From the NCBI GenBank assembly GCA_026712885.1, contig JAPOPO010000507.1, positions 1-7,403 of the forward strand: DNA of 7,403 nucleotides, in the 5' to 3' direction. Of this stretch, positions 1 to 6,303 are shown in pieces; position 1 is the stretch's first letter; the number at the start of each line of letters is the position of its first letter. Under the pieces are notes generated by a model that worked only from the letters and a program-made list of their open reading frames with translations, made no database searches and was not told where the DNA came from. The position numbers were made by a program, and so were the translations under genes. The stretch comes from Rhodospirillales bacterium. Lineage in GTDB: Bacteria > Pseudomonadota > Alphaproteobacteria > UBA828.

Positions 1-331
1 ACTCGAACGGGTCGATCTCAACCAGAAGCTCGCCCGTCCGCACCGTGCCGCCGTTCACGAAGTTCTCGCCCACCGCCACCACCGGGCCCGCCACCAGCGC
101 GCGCAGCTCAACGTCCCGCTGCGCCACCACCTCGCCGAAGGCATCAATGGAGGGCCGGATGTCGGCGATGCGCACGGTGGATGCGGCAATCGGACGGGCC
201 CGCTCCGACGGCCCCGTGCGCTCGATCTCGGGCCGCGTCGCCTGCAGATAGCCGACCGCCAGCACCGCGCACACCAGCGTCAGCAGCGGCAGCACGATCT
301 TCAGCGTCCGAAAACGACGGCGGCCAGACAA
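1..331 (-). CDS. HlyD/RND efflux periplasmic adaptor (membrane fusion protein), N-terminal part, cut by window edge
   Basis: Proteins of this family bridge an inner-membrane pump and an outer-membrane channel in tripartite efflux systems. The 110 visible codons begin with a basic N-terminus (RRRFRTLK, residues 4-11). A single hydrophobic segment follows at about residues 12-29 (IVLPLLTLVCAVLAVGYL), which would anchor the protein or act as an uncleaved signal. Next come the beta-strand and lipoyl-like half motif: FGEVV (65-69), LRALVAGPVVAV (76-87), NGGTVRTGELLVEIDPFE (93-110). The run V-x-G-x-L-V-x-I-D-P is characteristic of RND/HlyD adaptors. The start is TTG: it is the first possible start after an in-frame TAG (346-344) and lies 9 bases after an AGGAG ribosome site. 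The coiled-coil hairpin, barrel and pump gene would lie left of the window, so the substrate cannot be judged. It is divergent from argE. Confidence 0.85.
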   Translation of the reverse strand, partial: MSGRRRFRTLKIVLPLLTLVCAVLAVGYLQATRPEIERTGPSERARPIAASTVRIADIRPSIDAFGEVVAQRDVELRALVAGPVVAVGENFVNGGTVRTGELLVEIDPFE

Positions 332-436
332 CGAAGCGCTCTCCTACTCGCCTACGCTGTGAGCCCGGACGGGCAGCCTTGTGCCGCAGATACGCCGCAG
401 CGACAATCGCCGCCCGACGCACGGATGGTGACGCGA
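332..436. other. Divergent spacer between efflux adaptor and argE
   Basis: These 105 bases must carry the 5' signals of both divergent genes. On the plus strand TTGTGC (379-384) and GACAAT (402-407) are 17 bases apart. This is a weak sigma-70-like pair (3/6 and 4/6 matches to consensus) that would start a transcript just before the ATGs at 425 and 437. On the minus strand the same block offers TTGTCG followed by a poor -10, so the two promoters may overlap. A short GCCC/GGGC palindrome lies at 363-374. No clear operator is visible. If argE started at its upstream GTG (359), most of this spacer would be coding. Confidence 0.3.
341..345 (-). promoter_or_regulatory. Ribosome binding site deciding the TTG start of the adaptor gene
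   Basis: On the minus strand AGGAG stands 9 bases before TTG at 331-329. The in-frame TAG at 346-344 overlaps this site, so no earlier start is possible in this frame. The next candidate would be the GTG of codon 13, inside the hydrophobic segment, which would remove the basic residues expected before it. The site therefore supports a TTG start. Confidence 0.55.
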
Positions 437-1606
437 ATGTCCGGCCCCCATTACGAGTCCATCGAGATGATTGAGCGGCTCGTGTCATTCGACACGACGA
501 GTCGCGAATCAAACCTCGCGCTCATCCATTTCGTGCGCGACTATCTCGCCTCACACGGTGTCAATTCTACACTTATTCACGACGAAACGGGAAACAAGGC
601 GAATCTTTACGCCACGGTCGGGCCCAGCGACGTGCCGGGAATCGCGCTTTCGGGCCATACCGATGTGGTGCCGGTGGACGGCCAACCCTGGGACACCCAC
701 CCGTTCAGCGTCGTGGAGAAAGACGGGCGCCTCTACGGGCGCGGTACCTCGGACATGAAGAGCTTCAGCGCGATTGCACTCGCCCTCGTGCCCGAGTTTC
801 TTGCGCGCCCGCTCAAGACGCCGATCCATTTCGCGCTCTCCTTCGATGAGGAAGTCGGTTGCTTGGGCGCGCCGCTGATGATCAACCAGCTTGGCACCGA
901 TCTCGGCGTCAAGCCGCATATCGTGATCGTGGGCGAGCCCACCAGCATGGCGGTCGTGAACGCCCACAAGGGGGTCTACAGCTTCAGGACCCACGTGCGC
1001 GGCCTGGAGGTCCATTCCAGCGCCACCCACCTTGGGGTGAATGCCGTGCAGCACGCCGCAACTCTGGTGCACTTCCTGACAGAGATCGCAGACGAAATGG
1101 CCGCGCGTGCCGAACCCGAGAGCGGCTTCGACCCGCCCTACACGACGGTTCACGTGGGCACGATTCAGGGCGGCACGGCCCAAAATATCGTGCCGCTCGA
1201 CTGCAGATTCACTTGGGAATACAGGCTGTTGCCGGGGGCGGACCCCGACGAAATCCGCGATCGGTTCGAGCGCTTCGCCGAGGAGACCTTGCTGCCGCGC
1301 ATGCATGCGGTCGATCCCGGCACCGGGATCACCACGGAGCCCCGCGCCGTCGTGCCGGGCCTGGTGCCGGAGGACGGCTCGCCAGCGGAAGCGATCGTGA
1401 TGGCGCTCGCGCGCACCAATCACACTGAAGTGGTGGCCTACGGCACCGAAGCCGGGCAGTTCCAGGAGGCCGGGATCCCGACGGTCATCTGCGGGCCTGG
1501 CAGTATCCGCCAGGCACACCAGCCCAACGAGTATATCGAGTTGAGCGAGGTCCGCGCCTGCGAGGCCTTCATGCGCCGCTTGCTCGATGAGGTGTGCGCG
1601 GCCTGA
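437..1606 (+). CDS. argE: Acetylornithine deacetylase
   Basis: This M20-family metallopeptidase hydrolyses N2-acetylornithine to ornithine and acetate in the cytoplasm, a step of arginine biosynthesis. With ATG at 437 it has 389 residues, a usual ArgE length. Dinuclear-zinc residues are visible in order: H74 in SGHTDVVPVDG, bridging D106 in GRGTSDMKS, catalytic E138 and ligand E139 in SFDEEVGCLGA, E167 in VGEPTS, and H361 in RQAHQPNEY. The dimerisation (lid) domain lies between, with HKGVYSF and HSSATHLGVNAV at its start and EYRLLPGADP further on. YGTEAGQFQEAGIPTVICGPG near the C-terminus is typical of ArgE rather than DapE. An in-frame GTG at 359 and ATG at 425 could extend it by 26 or 4 residues. 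The added stretch has no family character, and a weak GGTG lies 6 bases before 437. It stands alone, not in an arg cluster; the related deacylase ArgE/DapE subgroup remains a minor alternative. Confidence 0.92.
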   Translation: MSGPHYESIEMIERLVSFDTTSRESNLALIHFVRDYLASHGVNSTLIHDETGNKANLYATVGPSDVPGIALSGHTDVVPVDGQPWDTHPFSVVEKDGRLYGRGTSDMKSFSAIALALVPEFLARPLKTPIHFALSFDEEVGCLGAPLMINQLGTDLGVKPHIVIVGEPTSMAVVNAHKGVYSFRTHVRGLEVHSSATHLGVNAVQHAATLVHFLTEIADEMAARAEPESGFDPPYTTVHVGTIQGGTAQNIVPLDCRFTWEYRLLPGADPDEIRDRFERFAEETLLPRMHAVDPGTGITTEPRAVVPGLVPEDGSPAEAIVMALARTNHTEVVAYGTEAGQFQEAGIPTVICGPGSIRQAHQPNEYIELSEVRACEAFMRRLLDEVCAA

Positions 1607-1619
1607 TGCCGCTCACAGG

Positions 1620-1673
1620 TTTTCCACCGGTTATCCACAGCTAGTTCACCGGCTTATCGACAGCTTCTCCACC
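1620..1673 (+). repeat. Phased array of five DnaA-box-like 9-mers
   Basis: Five same-strand 9-mers start at 1620, 1631, 1642, 1654 and 1665, that is at steps of 11, 11, 12 and 11 bases. They are TTTTCCACC, TTATCCACA, TAGTTCACC, TTATCGACA and TTCTCCACC. The second is a perfect DnaA box and the fourth differs from it by one base; the others have 2, 4 and 2 mismatches. The array can also be read as an imperfect 22/23-base tandem repeat (1620-1641 against 1642-1664, 18 of 22 positions identical with one inserted base). It fills most of the 89-base spacer between argE and the beta-oxidation gene. The phasing is what is seen; DnaA binding is inferred. No AT-rich unwinding stretch accompanies it, so calling it an origin is not supported. 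Confidence 0.5.
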
Positions 1674-1695
1674 AAAGAACGGAGGGACGCGAGGA

Positions 1696-3795
1696 ATGGG
1701 CGGCGCAAGCTTGGAGCACGAGGGCGCGGTCGGCATCATCACCATCGACAACCCGCCGGTGAACGCCATGAGCCCCGGTGTGCCGGGCGCGATCCTGGAG
1801 CGGCTGGCGGAAGCCCAGGCCGACAACGCGGTCGAGGCCGTGGTACTGCGCTGCGCGGGCAAAGGCGGGCTCGCCGGCGCCGACATTCGCTCGTTCGGCA
1901 CGCCGTGGCCCGAGGGGGAGCCCACTCTGCGCGACGTGATCCCGGCGATCGAGCGCTCAGCCAAGCCGGTGATCGTCGCCCTCAACGGCTATTGCCTGGG
2001 CGGCGGGCTCGAATTGGCGCTCTCCTGCCACTACCGGGTCGCGAGCCGAAAGACCGAGGTCGGCCAGCCGGAGGTCTTGCTCGGCTTCCCTCCCGGTGCA
2101 GGCGGGACCCAACGCCTGCCCCGGCTTGCCGGCGTGGAGACGGCGCTCGCGATGATCGTCGACGGCACATACGTCGCTGCCGAAGACGCGGCCCGGAGCG
2201 GGATCATCGACCGGGTGATCAACGGCGACCTGCTCGAAGGCGCACTCGCTTTCGCGTCGGAGCGCATCGCCGCCGGGCCGCCGCATTCTCTCGCCCGCGA
2301 GCGGACACCGGTGTTGAAGGACCCGAATGTCTTCGCGGCCACGCGCGAGCGCCTTGAACGGCGCGCGCGCGGCCAGCGAGCCCCGATCGCATGCCTTGAG
2401 TGCGTCGAATCGGCACTGACACTCCCCTTCGACGAGGGGATCCGCAAGGAGCGTGAGATTTTCGAGGAGTGTATGGCCTCGCCGGAATCGGCGGCGCTCC
2501 GCCACGTGTTCTTCGCCGAGCGGGCCGTGCGCAAGGTGCCGGGGATCGGCAAGGACACGCCGGCTCGCGCGGTCGAGCGCGCCGCCATCATCGGCGCCGG
2601 CACCATGGGCAGAGGCATCGCCACCTGCTTCGCCAACGCCGGGATTCCGGTGGGCCTGATGGATTCCGACTCGGGGGCCCTCGAACGCGCCCTGGCCGCG
2701 ATCCGCAGCGACTACGAGCGGCGCGTGAAGCGCGGGCGGATTAGCGCAGCCGATGCCGAGGCCCGCGTCAAGCTGATCGAGCCGATCGAGACCCTGGAGG
2801 GCGTCGCCGGCACAGACCTCGTCATCGAGGCGGTGTTCGAGGAGATGCCGTTGAAGGAGGAGGTGTTCCGGGCCCTCGATTCGGCGTGCGACGAGGGAGC
2901 GATCATCGCCTCCAACACGTCCTATCTCGACGTCGACCACCTGGCCGATGTCGTGCCGCACCGCCGGGGTAATGTCCTCGGCATGCACTTCTTCAGCCCG
3001 GCGCAGGTGATGCGGCTTCTGGAGGTGGTACGGACCGATTCGGCGTCGCCGGAGACGCTGGCTACCGCGCTCGCGCTCGGGCGGCGACTCGGCAAGATCG
3101 CGGTCGTGGCCGGCGTTTGCCACGGCTTCATCGGCAACCGCATGCTGGAAGGCTACACCCGGCAAGTACGCTTCCTGCTGGAAGAAGGCGCGAGCCCCTC
3201 AGAGATCGACGCCGCGCTCACCGGGTTCGGCATGGCGATGGGGCCCTGCGCCGTCGCAGATCTCGCCGGACTCGACGTGAGCTGGCGCAAGCGCAAGGCC
3301 GACGCGCACCTGCGCGATCCCTCCAAGCGCTACTCGGCGGTGGCCGACCGGCTGTGCGAGCTTGGCCGCTTCGGACAGAAGACGGGCGCCGGCTACTACC
3401 GCTACGAGTCCGGCAGCCGCGCGCCGGTACCCGACCCCGAGGTTGACGCGCTGATCGCCGAAGTCGCGGCGGAAAACGGCATCACCCGCCGCGCTATCGG
3501 CGCGGACGAAATCGTCCAGCGCTGCCTTTACCATCTGGTGAACGAAGGCGCGCGTGTCCTCGAAGACGGCATCGCGCTCCGCGCCAGCGACATCGACATC
3601 GTGTGGATCAACGGATACGGCTTCCCCCGCTGGCGGGGTGGTGTGATGCACTGGGCCGACCATGTCGGGCTCGATGCCATTCACGACACCATCACTGGCT
3701 TCAATGAGAGCCAGGACTATTGGGAACCGGCGCCGCTGCTGGGCCGGCTGGCGGCGGAAGGCAAGAGTTTCGCCGACTTTGACCGGGCGGCGTAA
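1696..3795 (+). CDS. Bifunctional enoyl-CoA hydratase / 3-hydroxyacyl-CoA dehydrogenase (peroxisomal multifunctional type, FadB/FadJ-like)
   Basis: This 699-residue enzyme performs two successive beta-oxidation steps: hydration of enoyl-CoA and NAD-dependent oxidation of 3-hydroxyacyl-CoA. The N-terminal crotonase domain (about 1-190) has the oxyanion segment GADI (61-64), GGGLELAL (102-109) with catalytic E106, and GQPEVLLG with E126. The 20-residue spacing between these two Glu equals that of known hydratases. The Rossmann domain starts at AAIIGAGTMGRG (GxGxxG at 300-305). Dehydrogenase residues S406 (SNTS), H431 (GMHFFSPAQ), E443 (LLEVV) and N481 (GFIGNR) keep the family spacing of 12 and 50 residues from the His. 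Two C-terminal 3HCDH domains end the protein (GQKTGAGYYRY; INGYGFPRWRGG). ATG 1696 follows GGAGG at 1681-1685, with a second GAGGA directly before it. Length and architecture match the peroxisomal type more than E. coli FadB (729 residues). No thiolase partner gene lies in the window. Confidence 0.95.
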   Translation: MGGASLEHEGAVGIITIDNPPVNAMSPGVPGAILERLAEAQADNAVEAVVLRCAGKGGLAGADIRSFGTPWPEGEPTLRDVIPAIERSAKPVIVALNGYCLGGGLELALSCHYRVASRKTEVGQPEVLLGFPPGAGGTQRLPRLAGVETALAMIVDGTYVAAEDAARSGIIDRVINGDLLEGALAFASERIAAGPPHSLARERTPVLKDPNVFAATRERLERRARGQRAPIACLECVESALTLPFDEGIRKEREIFEECMASPESAALRHVFFAERAVRKVPGIGKDTPARAVERAAIIGAGTMGRGIATCFANAGIPVGLMDSDSGALERALAAIRSDYERRVKRGRISAADAEARVKLIEPIETLEGVAGTDLVIEAVFEEMPLKEEVFRALDSACDEGAIIASNTSYLDVDHLADVVPHRRGNVLGMHFFSPAQVMRLLEVVRTDSASPETLATALALGRRLGKIAVVAGVCHGFIGNRMLEGYTRQVRFLLEEGASPSEIDAALTGFGMAMGPCAVADLAGLDVSWRKRKADAHLRDPSKRYSAVADRLCELGRFGQKTGAGYYRYESGSRAPVPDPEVDALIAEVAAENGITRRAIGADEIVQRCLYHLVNEGARVLEDGIALRASDIDIVWINGYGFPRWRGGVMHWADHVGLDAIHDTITGFNESQDYWEPAPLLGRLAAEGKSFADFDRAA

Positions 3796-3816
3796 GGTTC
3801 ACCGCGGACACCAGAA

Positions 3817-5013
3817 TCAGGCGGCCGGCGCGCTCACTGCTCCGGCATCGGCTCCCCGCCGTCGCATGCGCGGCATGCTTGCCGACTTGAGCTGCCCACA
3901 GGCCGCCTGAATGTCGCGGCCGCGCGGCACGCGCACCGGCGCCGCGTAGCCGGCCCGGTTGACGATCGCGGCAAACCTCTCGATCGCCTCGGGCGAAGAG
4001 CACGCGTAAGGCGCGCCCGGCCAGGGATTGAAGGGAATCAGGTTCAACTTGGCGGGGATGCCGGCGATCAGGCGGACCAGATCACGGGCGTCGGATACCG
4101 AGTCGTTCACGCCCTTCAGCATCACGTACTCGAAGGTGATGCGCCGGGCGTTGCTAGCACCGGGATAGCGGCGGCAGGCATCGAGCAGCACCGCGATCGG
4201 GTATTTGCGGTTGATGGGGACTAACTCGTCGCGCAATTCATCACGAACCGCATGCAGCGAGACCGCGAGGCCCACGCCGAGCTCGGCGCCGCAGCGCTCG
4301 ATCATCGGCACGACGCCGGCTGTGGACAGCGTGATCCGCCGACGAGAGAGCGCGATCCCCTCGGGGTCCATGACGATGCGGAGCGCTTTGGCCACATTGT
4401 CATAATTGAACAGCGGCTCGCCCATGCCCATCATCACGATGTTGGAGAGCATGCGCGGCCCGCGCGGTGACGGCCATTCGCCGTAAGCATCGCGCGCGGT
4501 CAGGAACTGCGCGACGATCTCGCCGGCGGTGAGATTCCGCACCATGCGCTGGGTACCGGTGTGGCAGAAGGTGCAAGCTAGCGTGCATCCCACCTGAGAG
4601 GAGATGCAGAGCGCGCCGCGGTCCTCCTCCGGGATGTAGACAGTCTCCACCTCGCGGCCGTCTGCGAATCGCAGCAACCATTTCCGCGTGCCGTCTGACG
4701 CGCGCTGCTCCGTTGCCACCACGGGGCGCGCCAGGGTATGGCGCTCGGCGAGTGCCGCACGGAGCGCACCGCCGATCGTCGTCATCGCCCCGAAATCGAC
4801 GGCGCCGCGGTGGTAAATCCAGTGCCAGAGCTGCTTGGCCCGCATGCGCAAGCGGTCGTCCGGCACACCGACATCCTGCAGGCGCGCGGCGAGTTCGTCA
4901 CGCGTGAGCCCGATCAGGCTCTCGCGCTCAATCTCCAAAGCGCTCGATTCGCTTGCTGGGTGGTCGTCCGTGACAGGCCTGGAGCCCGCAGCGGAACTTC
5001 GGGCTACGGGCAC
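3817..5013 (-). CDS. rlmN: Dual-specificity 23S rRNA A2503 / tRNA A37 C2-methyltransferase, radical SAM
   Basis: RlmN methylates carbon 2 of A2503 in 23S rRNA and of A37 in some tRNAs, supporting decoding fidelity. The 398-residue product shows the N-terminal helical region (LTRDELAARL, QLWHWIYHRG at 61-70). The radical-SAM cluster motif is C143-x3-C147-x2-C150 in VGCTLACTFCHTG, followed by the SAM-binding GEP (198-200) and STAG (230-233). The two cysteines of the ping-pong mechanism are present: C136 in ALCISSQ, seven residues before the cluster as in E. coli, and C372 in AACGQL. The listed GTG start overlaps the stop of the IalB-family gene upstream by 10 bases, suggesting translational coupling. 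No good ribosome site precedes it, and the first 25 residues look unconserved, so a later start is possible. Its end lies 21 bases from the stop of the convergent beta-oxidation gene, with no terminator hairpin visible between. Confidence 0.96.
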   Translation of the reverse strand: MPVARSSAAGSRPVTDDHPASESSALEIERESLIGLTRDELAARLQDVGVPDDRLRMRAKQLWHWIYHRGAVDFGAMTTIGGALRAALAERHTLARPVVATEQRASDGTRKWLLRFADGREVETVYIPEEDRGALCISSQVGCTLACTFCHTGTQRMVRNLTAGEIVAQFLTARDAYGEWPSPRGPRMLSNIVMMGMGEPLFNYDNVAKALRIVMDPEGIALSRRRITLSTAGVVPMIERCGAELGVGLAVSLHAVRDELRDELVPINRKYPIAVLLDACRRYPGASNARRITFEYVMLKGVNDSVSDARDLVRLIAGIPAKLNLIPFNPWPGAPYACSSPEAIERFAAIVNRAGYAAPVRVPRGRDIQAACGQLKSASMPRMRRRGADAGAVSAPAA

Positions 5014-5540
5014 GCCCTGATGATGGCGTCGTGGATCTTGGTGAAGCCGATGAGAGAGTAGCTGTCCTCGGAATACGTGTTCTTGAGCGAGACTCCGCGC
5101 ACGTTCAGCTCGCGGCCGCGGATCATGGCCTTGACGACGGTGGCATCCGCCTCTTCGTCACTCACCCACGCGTGCTCCCCATGGGTCAGGTCGAAGTTGA
5201 ACTGGCGCCCGTCGATGGTCACCTTCACGGCCTTCCCCTCAGGATAGGGATAGCCCGAGGTCACACTCACCTCTTCAGTCGTCCTCGCCCCTTGGCGTCG
5301 AGTCACCATGACGTTGGGTGCGCCACGCCGCTTGTAGTTGCCCTTCGACTTCGCGGGCTTCGCATGCATGTAGCAGACCTTGCTTCCGTCCCGGACGTAG
5401 CTGTGGGATTTCCAATTCGCGTTCTCGGCCAAGGGTTCAGGCTTCGCCTGCGCGTCCGCCCCCTGGGGGCCCGCGAGGAGCGAAATACACAAGATGGCCG
5501 GGAAAAGGAGAGCCGGCGTCGCAGCGATGCGTCCGATCAT
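5004..5540 (-). CDS. Invasion associated locus B (IalB) family secreted protein
   Basis: The 178-residue product has a signal peptide: MIGRIAAT, a hydrophobic core at about 9-24 (PALLFPAILCISLLAG), and a likely cleavage after ADA or ADAQA near residue 30-32. It should therefore be periplasmic or outer-membrane associated. The mature part matches the IalB family (PF06776, recognised by eye) in its short beta-rich pattern: W43 and KVCYMHAKP (54-62), VMVTRR (77-82), EVSVTSGYPYPEGKAVKVTIDG (90-111), AWVSDEEADATVVKAMIRG (124-142), and TYSEDSYSLIGFTKIHDAI (155-173). Cys56 and Cys177 could form a disulfide. The family name comes from Bartonella erythrocyte invasion, but most members are in free-living rhizobia with unknown role, so virulence should not be inferred. 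ATG 5540 is chosen because the signal peptide begins there; GAGG is only two bases away, a tight spacing. It overlaps rlmN by 10 bases. Confidence 0.85.
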   Translation of the reverse strand: MIGRIAATPALLFPAILCISLLAGPQGADAQAKPEPLAENANWKSHSYVRDGSKVCYMHAKPAKSKGNYKRRGAPNVMVTRRQGARTTEEVSVTSGYPYPEGKAVKVTIDGRQFNFDLTHGEHAWVSDEEADATVVKAMIRGRELNVRGVSLKNTYSEDSYSLIGFTKIHDAIIRACP

Positions 5541-5733
5541 GTCCTCAGAAAACCTATCGGCGACGGCGGCGCAGCATAAACAAATTGATGCTTGGCCGCC
5601 AGTACCTGTCCTCGGCAAGTCTATTCACAATTTCGATAACGGCCCTCCGTCTGCTGCGGGTGCCGTTCCCTCCGCTTGAATGCGCGGCTGCGAAACGGTT
5701 TACGGCGGGCCCGGCGCAGGCCATATAGAGAGC
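5541..5733. other. Divergent spacer between IalB-family gene and def
   Basis: These 193 bases must hold the promoters of the IalB-rlmN pair and of the def-COQ9 pair. They are less GC-rich than the flanking genes around 5575-5640. Besides the dyad at 5565-5600 there is a single DnaA-box-like CTATTCACA (5621-5629). I could not find a -35/-10 pair on either strand that I would defend. CATATAG just before the def ATG looks like a -10 but is too close to the start unless the transcript is nearly leaderless. Confidence 0.3.
5565..5600. promoter_or_regulatory. 36-base dyad upstream of the IalB-family gene
   Basis: Nested inverted repeats share one centre: GGCGGC (5565-5570) with GCCGCC (5595-5600), AGCAT (5573-5577) with ATGCT (5588-5592), and AA (5579-5580) with TT (5585-5586). 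Thirteen of 18 symmetric positions pair. The inner part is AT-rich and the outer arms are GC-rich. The dyad ends 24 bases before the IalB-family ATG at 5540 and about 130 bases before def. It could be an operator or a 5' leader hairpin. No T-run follows, so it does not look like a terminator. The symmetry is seen; any function is inferred. Confidence 0.35.
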
Positions 5734-6300
5734 ATGGCGATACTGAAGATCGCGCGCATGGGCCATCCCGTGTTGAGCCGCCCGGCCATGCCGGTCCCAG
5801 ACCCGACCGCGCCCGGAATTGCGGGCCTGATCGAGGACATGATCGACACGTTGAAGGACGCCGACGGGGCCGGACTGGCGGCACCCCAGGTGCACGTGCC
5901 GCTGCGACTCGTGCTCTTCCGCGTGCCGCCCGGCCGCGAGACGGCCGAAGAAAAACCCGACGAAGACAGTGACTCGGTTCAGGTTGCCGCGCTCGAGTCG
6001 CCGACGGTCCTGATCAACCCCGTGATCGAGCCGATCGGCGAACACATGGTAGAGGACTTGGAAGCATGCCTCTCGCTCCCCGGCCTCGCCGGCATCGTGC
6101 CGCGCCACAATCATATCCGCTATCGCTGGACCGACACCGAGGGTCGCAACCACGAATGTGAGGCGCAGGGCTTCCACGCGCGCGTTGTTCAACACGAGTG
6201 CGACCACCTCGACGGGATTCTCTACCCGATGCGGATGACCGACCTCTCGACCCTCACATTCACAAGCGAGCTCGGCCGTCCCGAGCCAGCGGAGTCCTGA
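5734..6300 (+). CDS. def: Peptide deformylase
   Basis: It removes the N-formyl group from the initiator methionine of nascent proteins, at the ribosome. The 188-residue product has the three deformylase motifs: GAGLAAPQ (45-52), EACLSLPG (110-117) and QHECDHLDG (153-161). Metal ligands C112, H154 and H158 keep the 42 and 4 residue spacing of the E. coli enzyme, and Q52 and catalytic E155 are present. Motif 2 has Ala111 where the family nearly always has Gly (EGCLS). An acidic insert (about 69-80, RETAEEKPDEDS) sits between the beta strands before LINP. The ATG at 5734 begins the usual MAILKIARMGHPVL; an in-frame ATG at 5680 would add 18 residues with no family resemblance. The normal partner fmt is not next to it. 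Instead the COQ9-family gene follows after 3 bases. This hints at a second, accessory def copy in the genome, which is an inference. Confidence 0.93.
   Translation: MAILKIARMGHPVLSRPAMPVPDPTAPGIAGLIEDMIDTLKDADGAGLAAPQVHVPLRLVLFRVPPGRETAEEKPDEDSDSVQVAALESPTVLINPVIEPIGEHMVEDLEACLSLPGLAGIVPRHNHIRYRWTDTEGRNHECEAQGFHARVVQHECDHLDGILYPMRMTDLSTLTFTSELGRPEPAES
6291..6294 (+). promoter_or_regulatory. Ribosome binding site for the COQ9-family GTG start
   Basis: GGAG lies inside the last codons of def, 9 bases before GTG at 6304. It supports the GTG start, gives a 3-base gap from the def stop, and implies co-translation from one mRNA. Confidence 0.45.
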
Positions 6301-6303
6301 GCC

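Noticed and set aside
551..1519. 322-codon open frame on the minus strand inside argE
   Set aside because: It is a shadow of argE; the plus frame carries all the metal ligands in order.
1607..1695. Replication origin in the argE to beta-oxidation gene spacer
   Set aside because: Despite DnaA-box-like repeats, the spacer is short, lacks an AT-rich unwinding stretch, and has none of the usual alphaproteobacterial origin neighbours (hemE, dnaA, parAB) in the window.
1957..3165. 402-codon open frame on the minus strand inside the bifunctional beta-oxidation gene
   Set aside because: It is fully antisense to a gene with complete hydratase and dehydrogenase motifs, and it has no family signature of its own.
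3796..3816. Bidirectional terminator between the convergent beta-oxidation gene and rlmN
   Set aside because: The 21-base gap contains no inverted repeat or T-run; any termination signal must lie within the coding ends.
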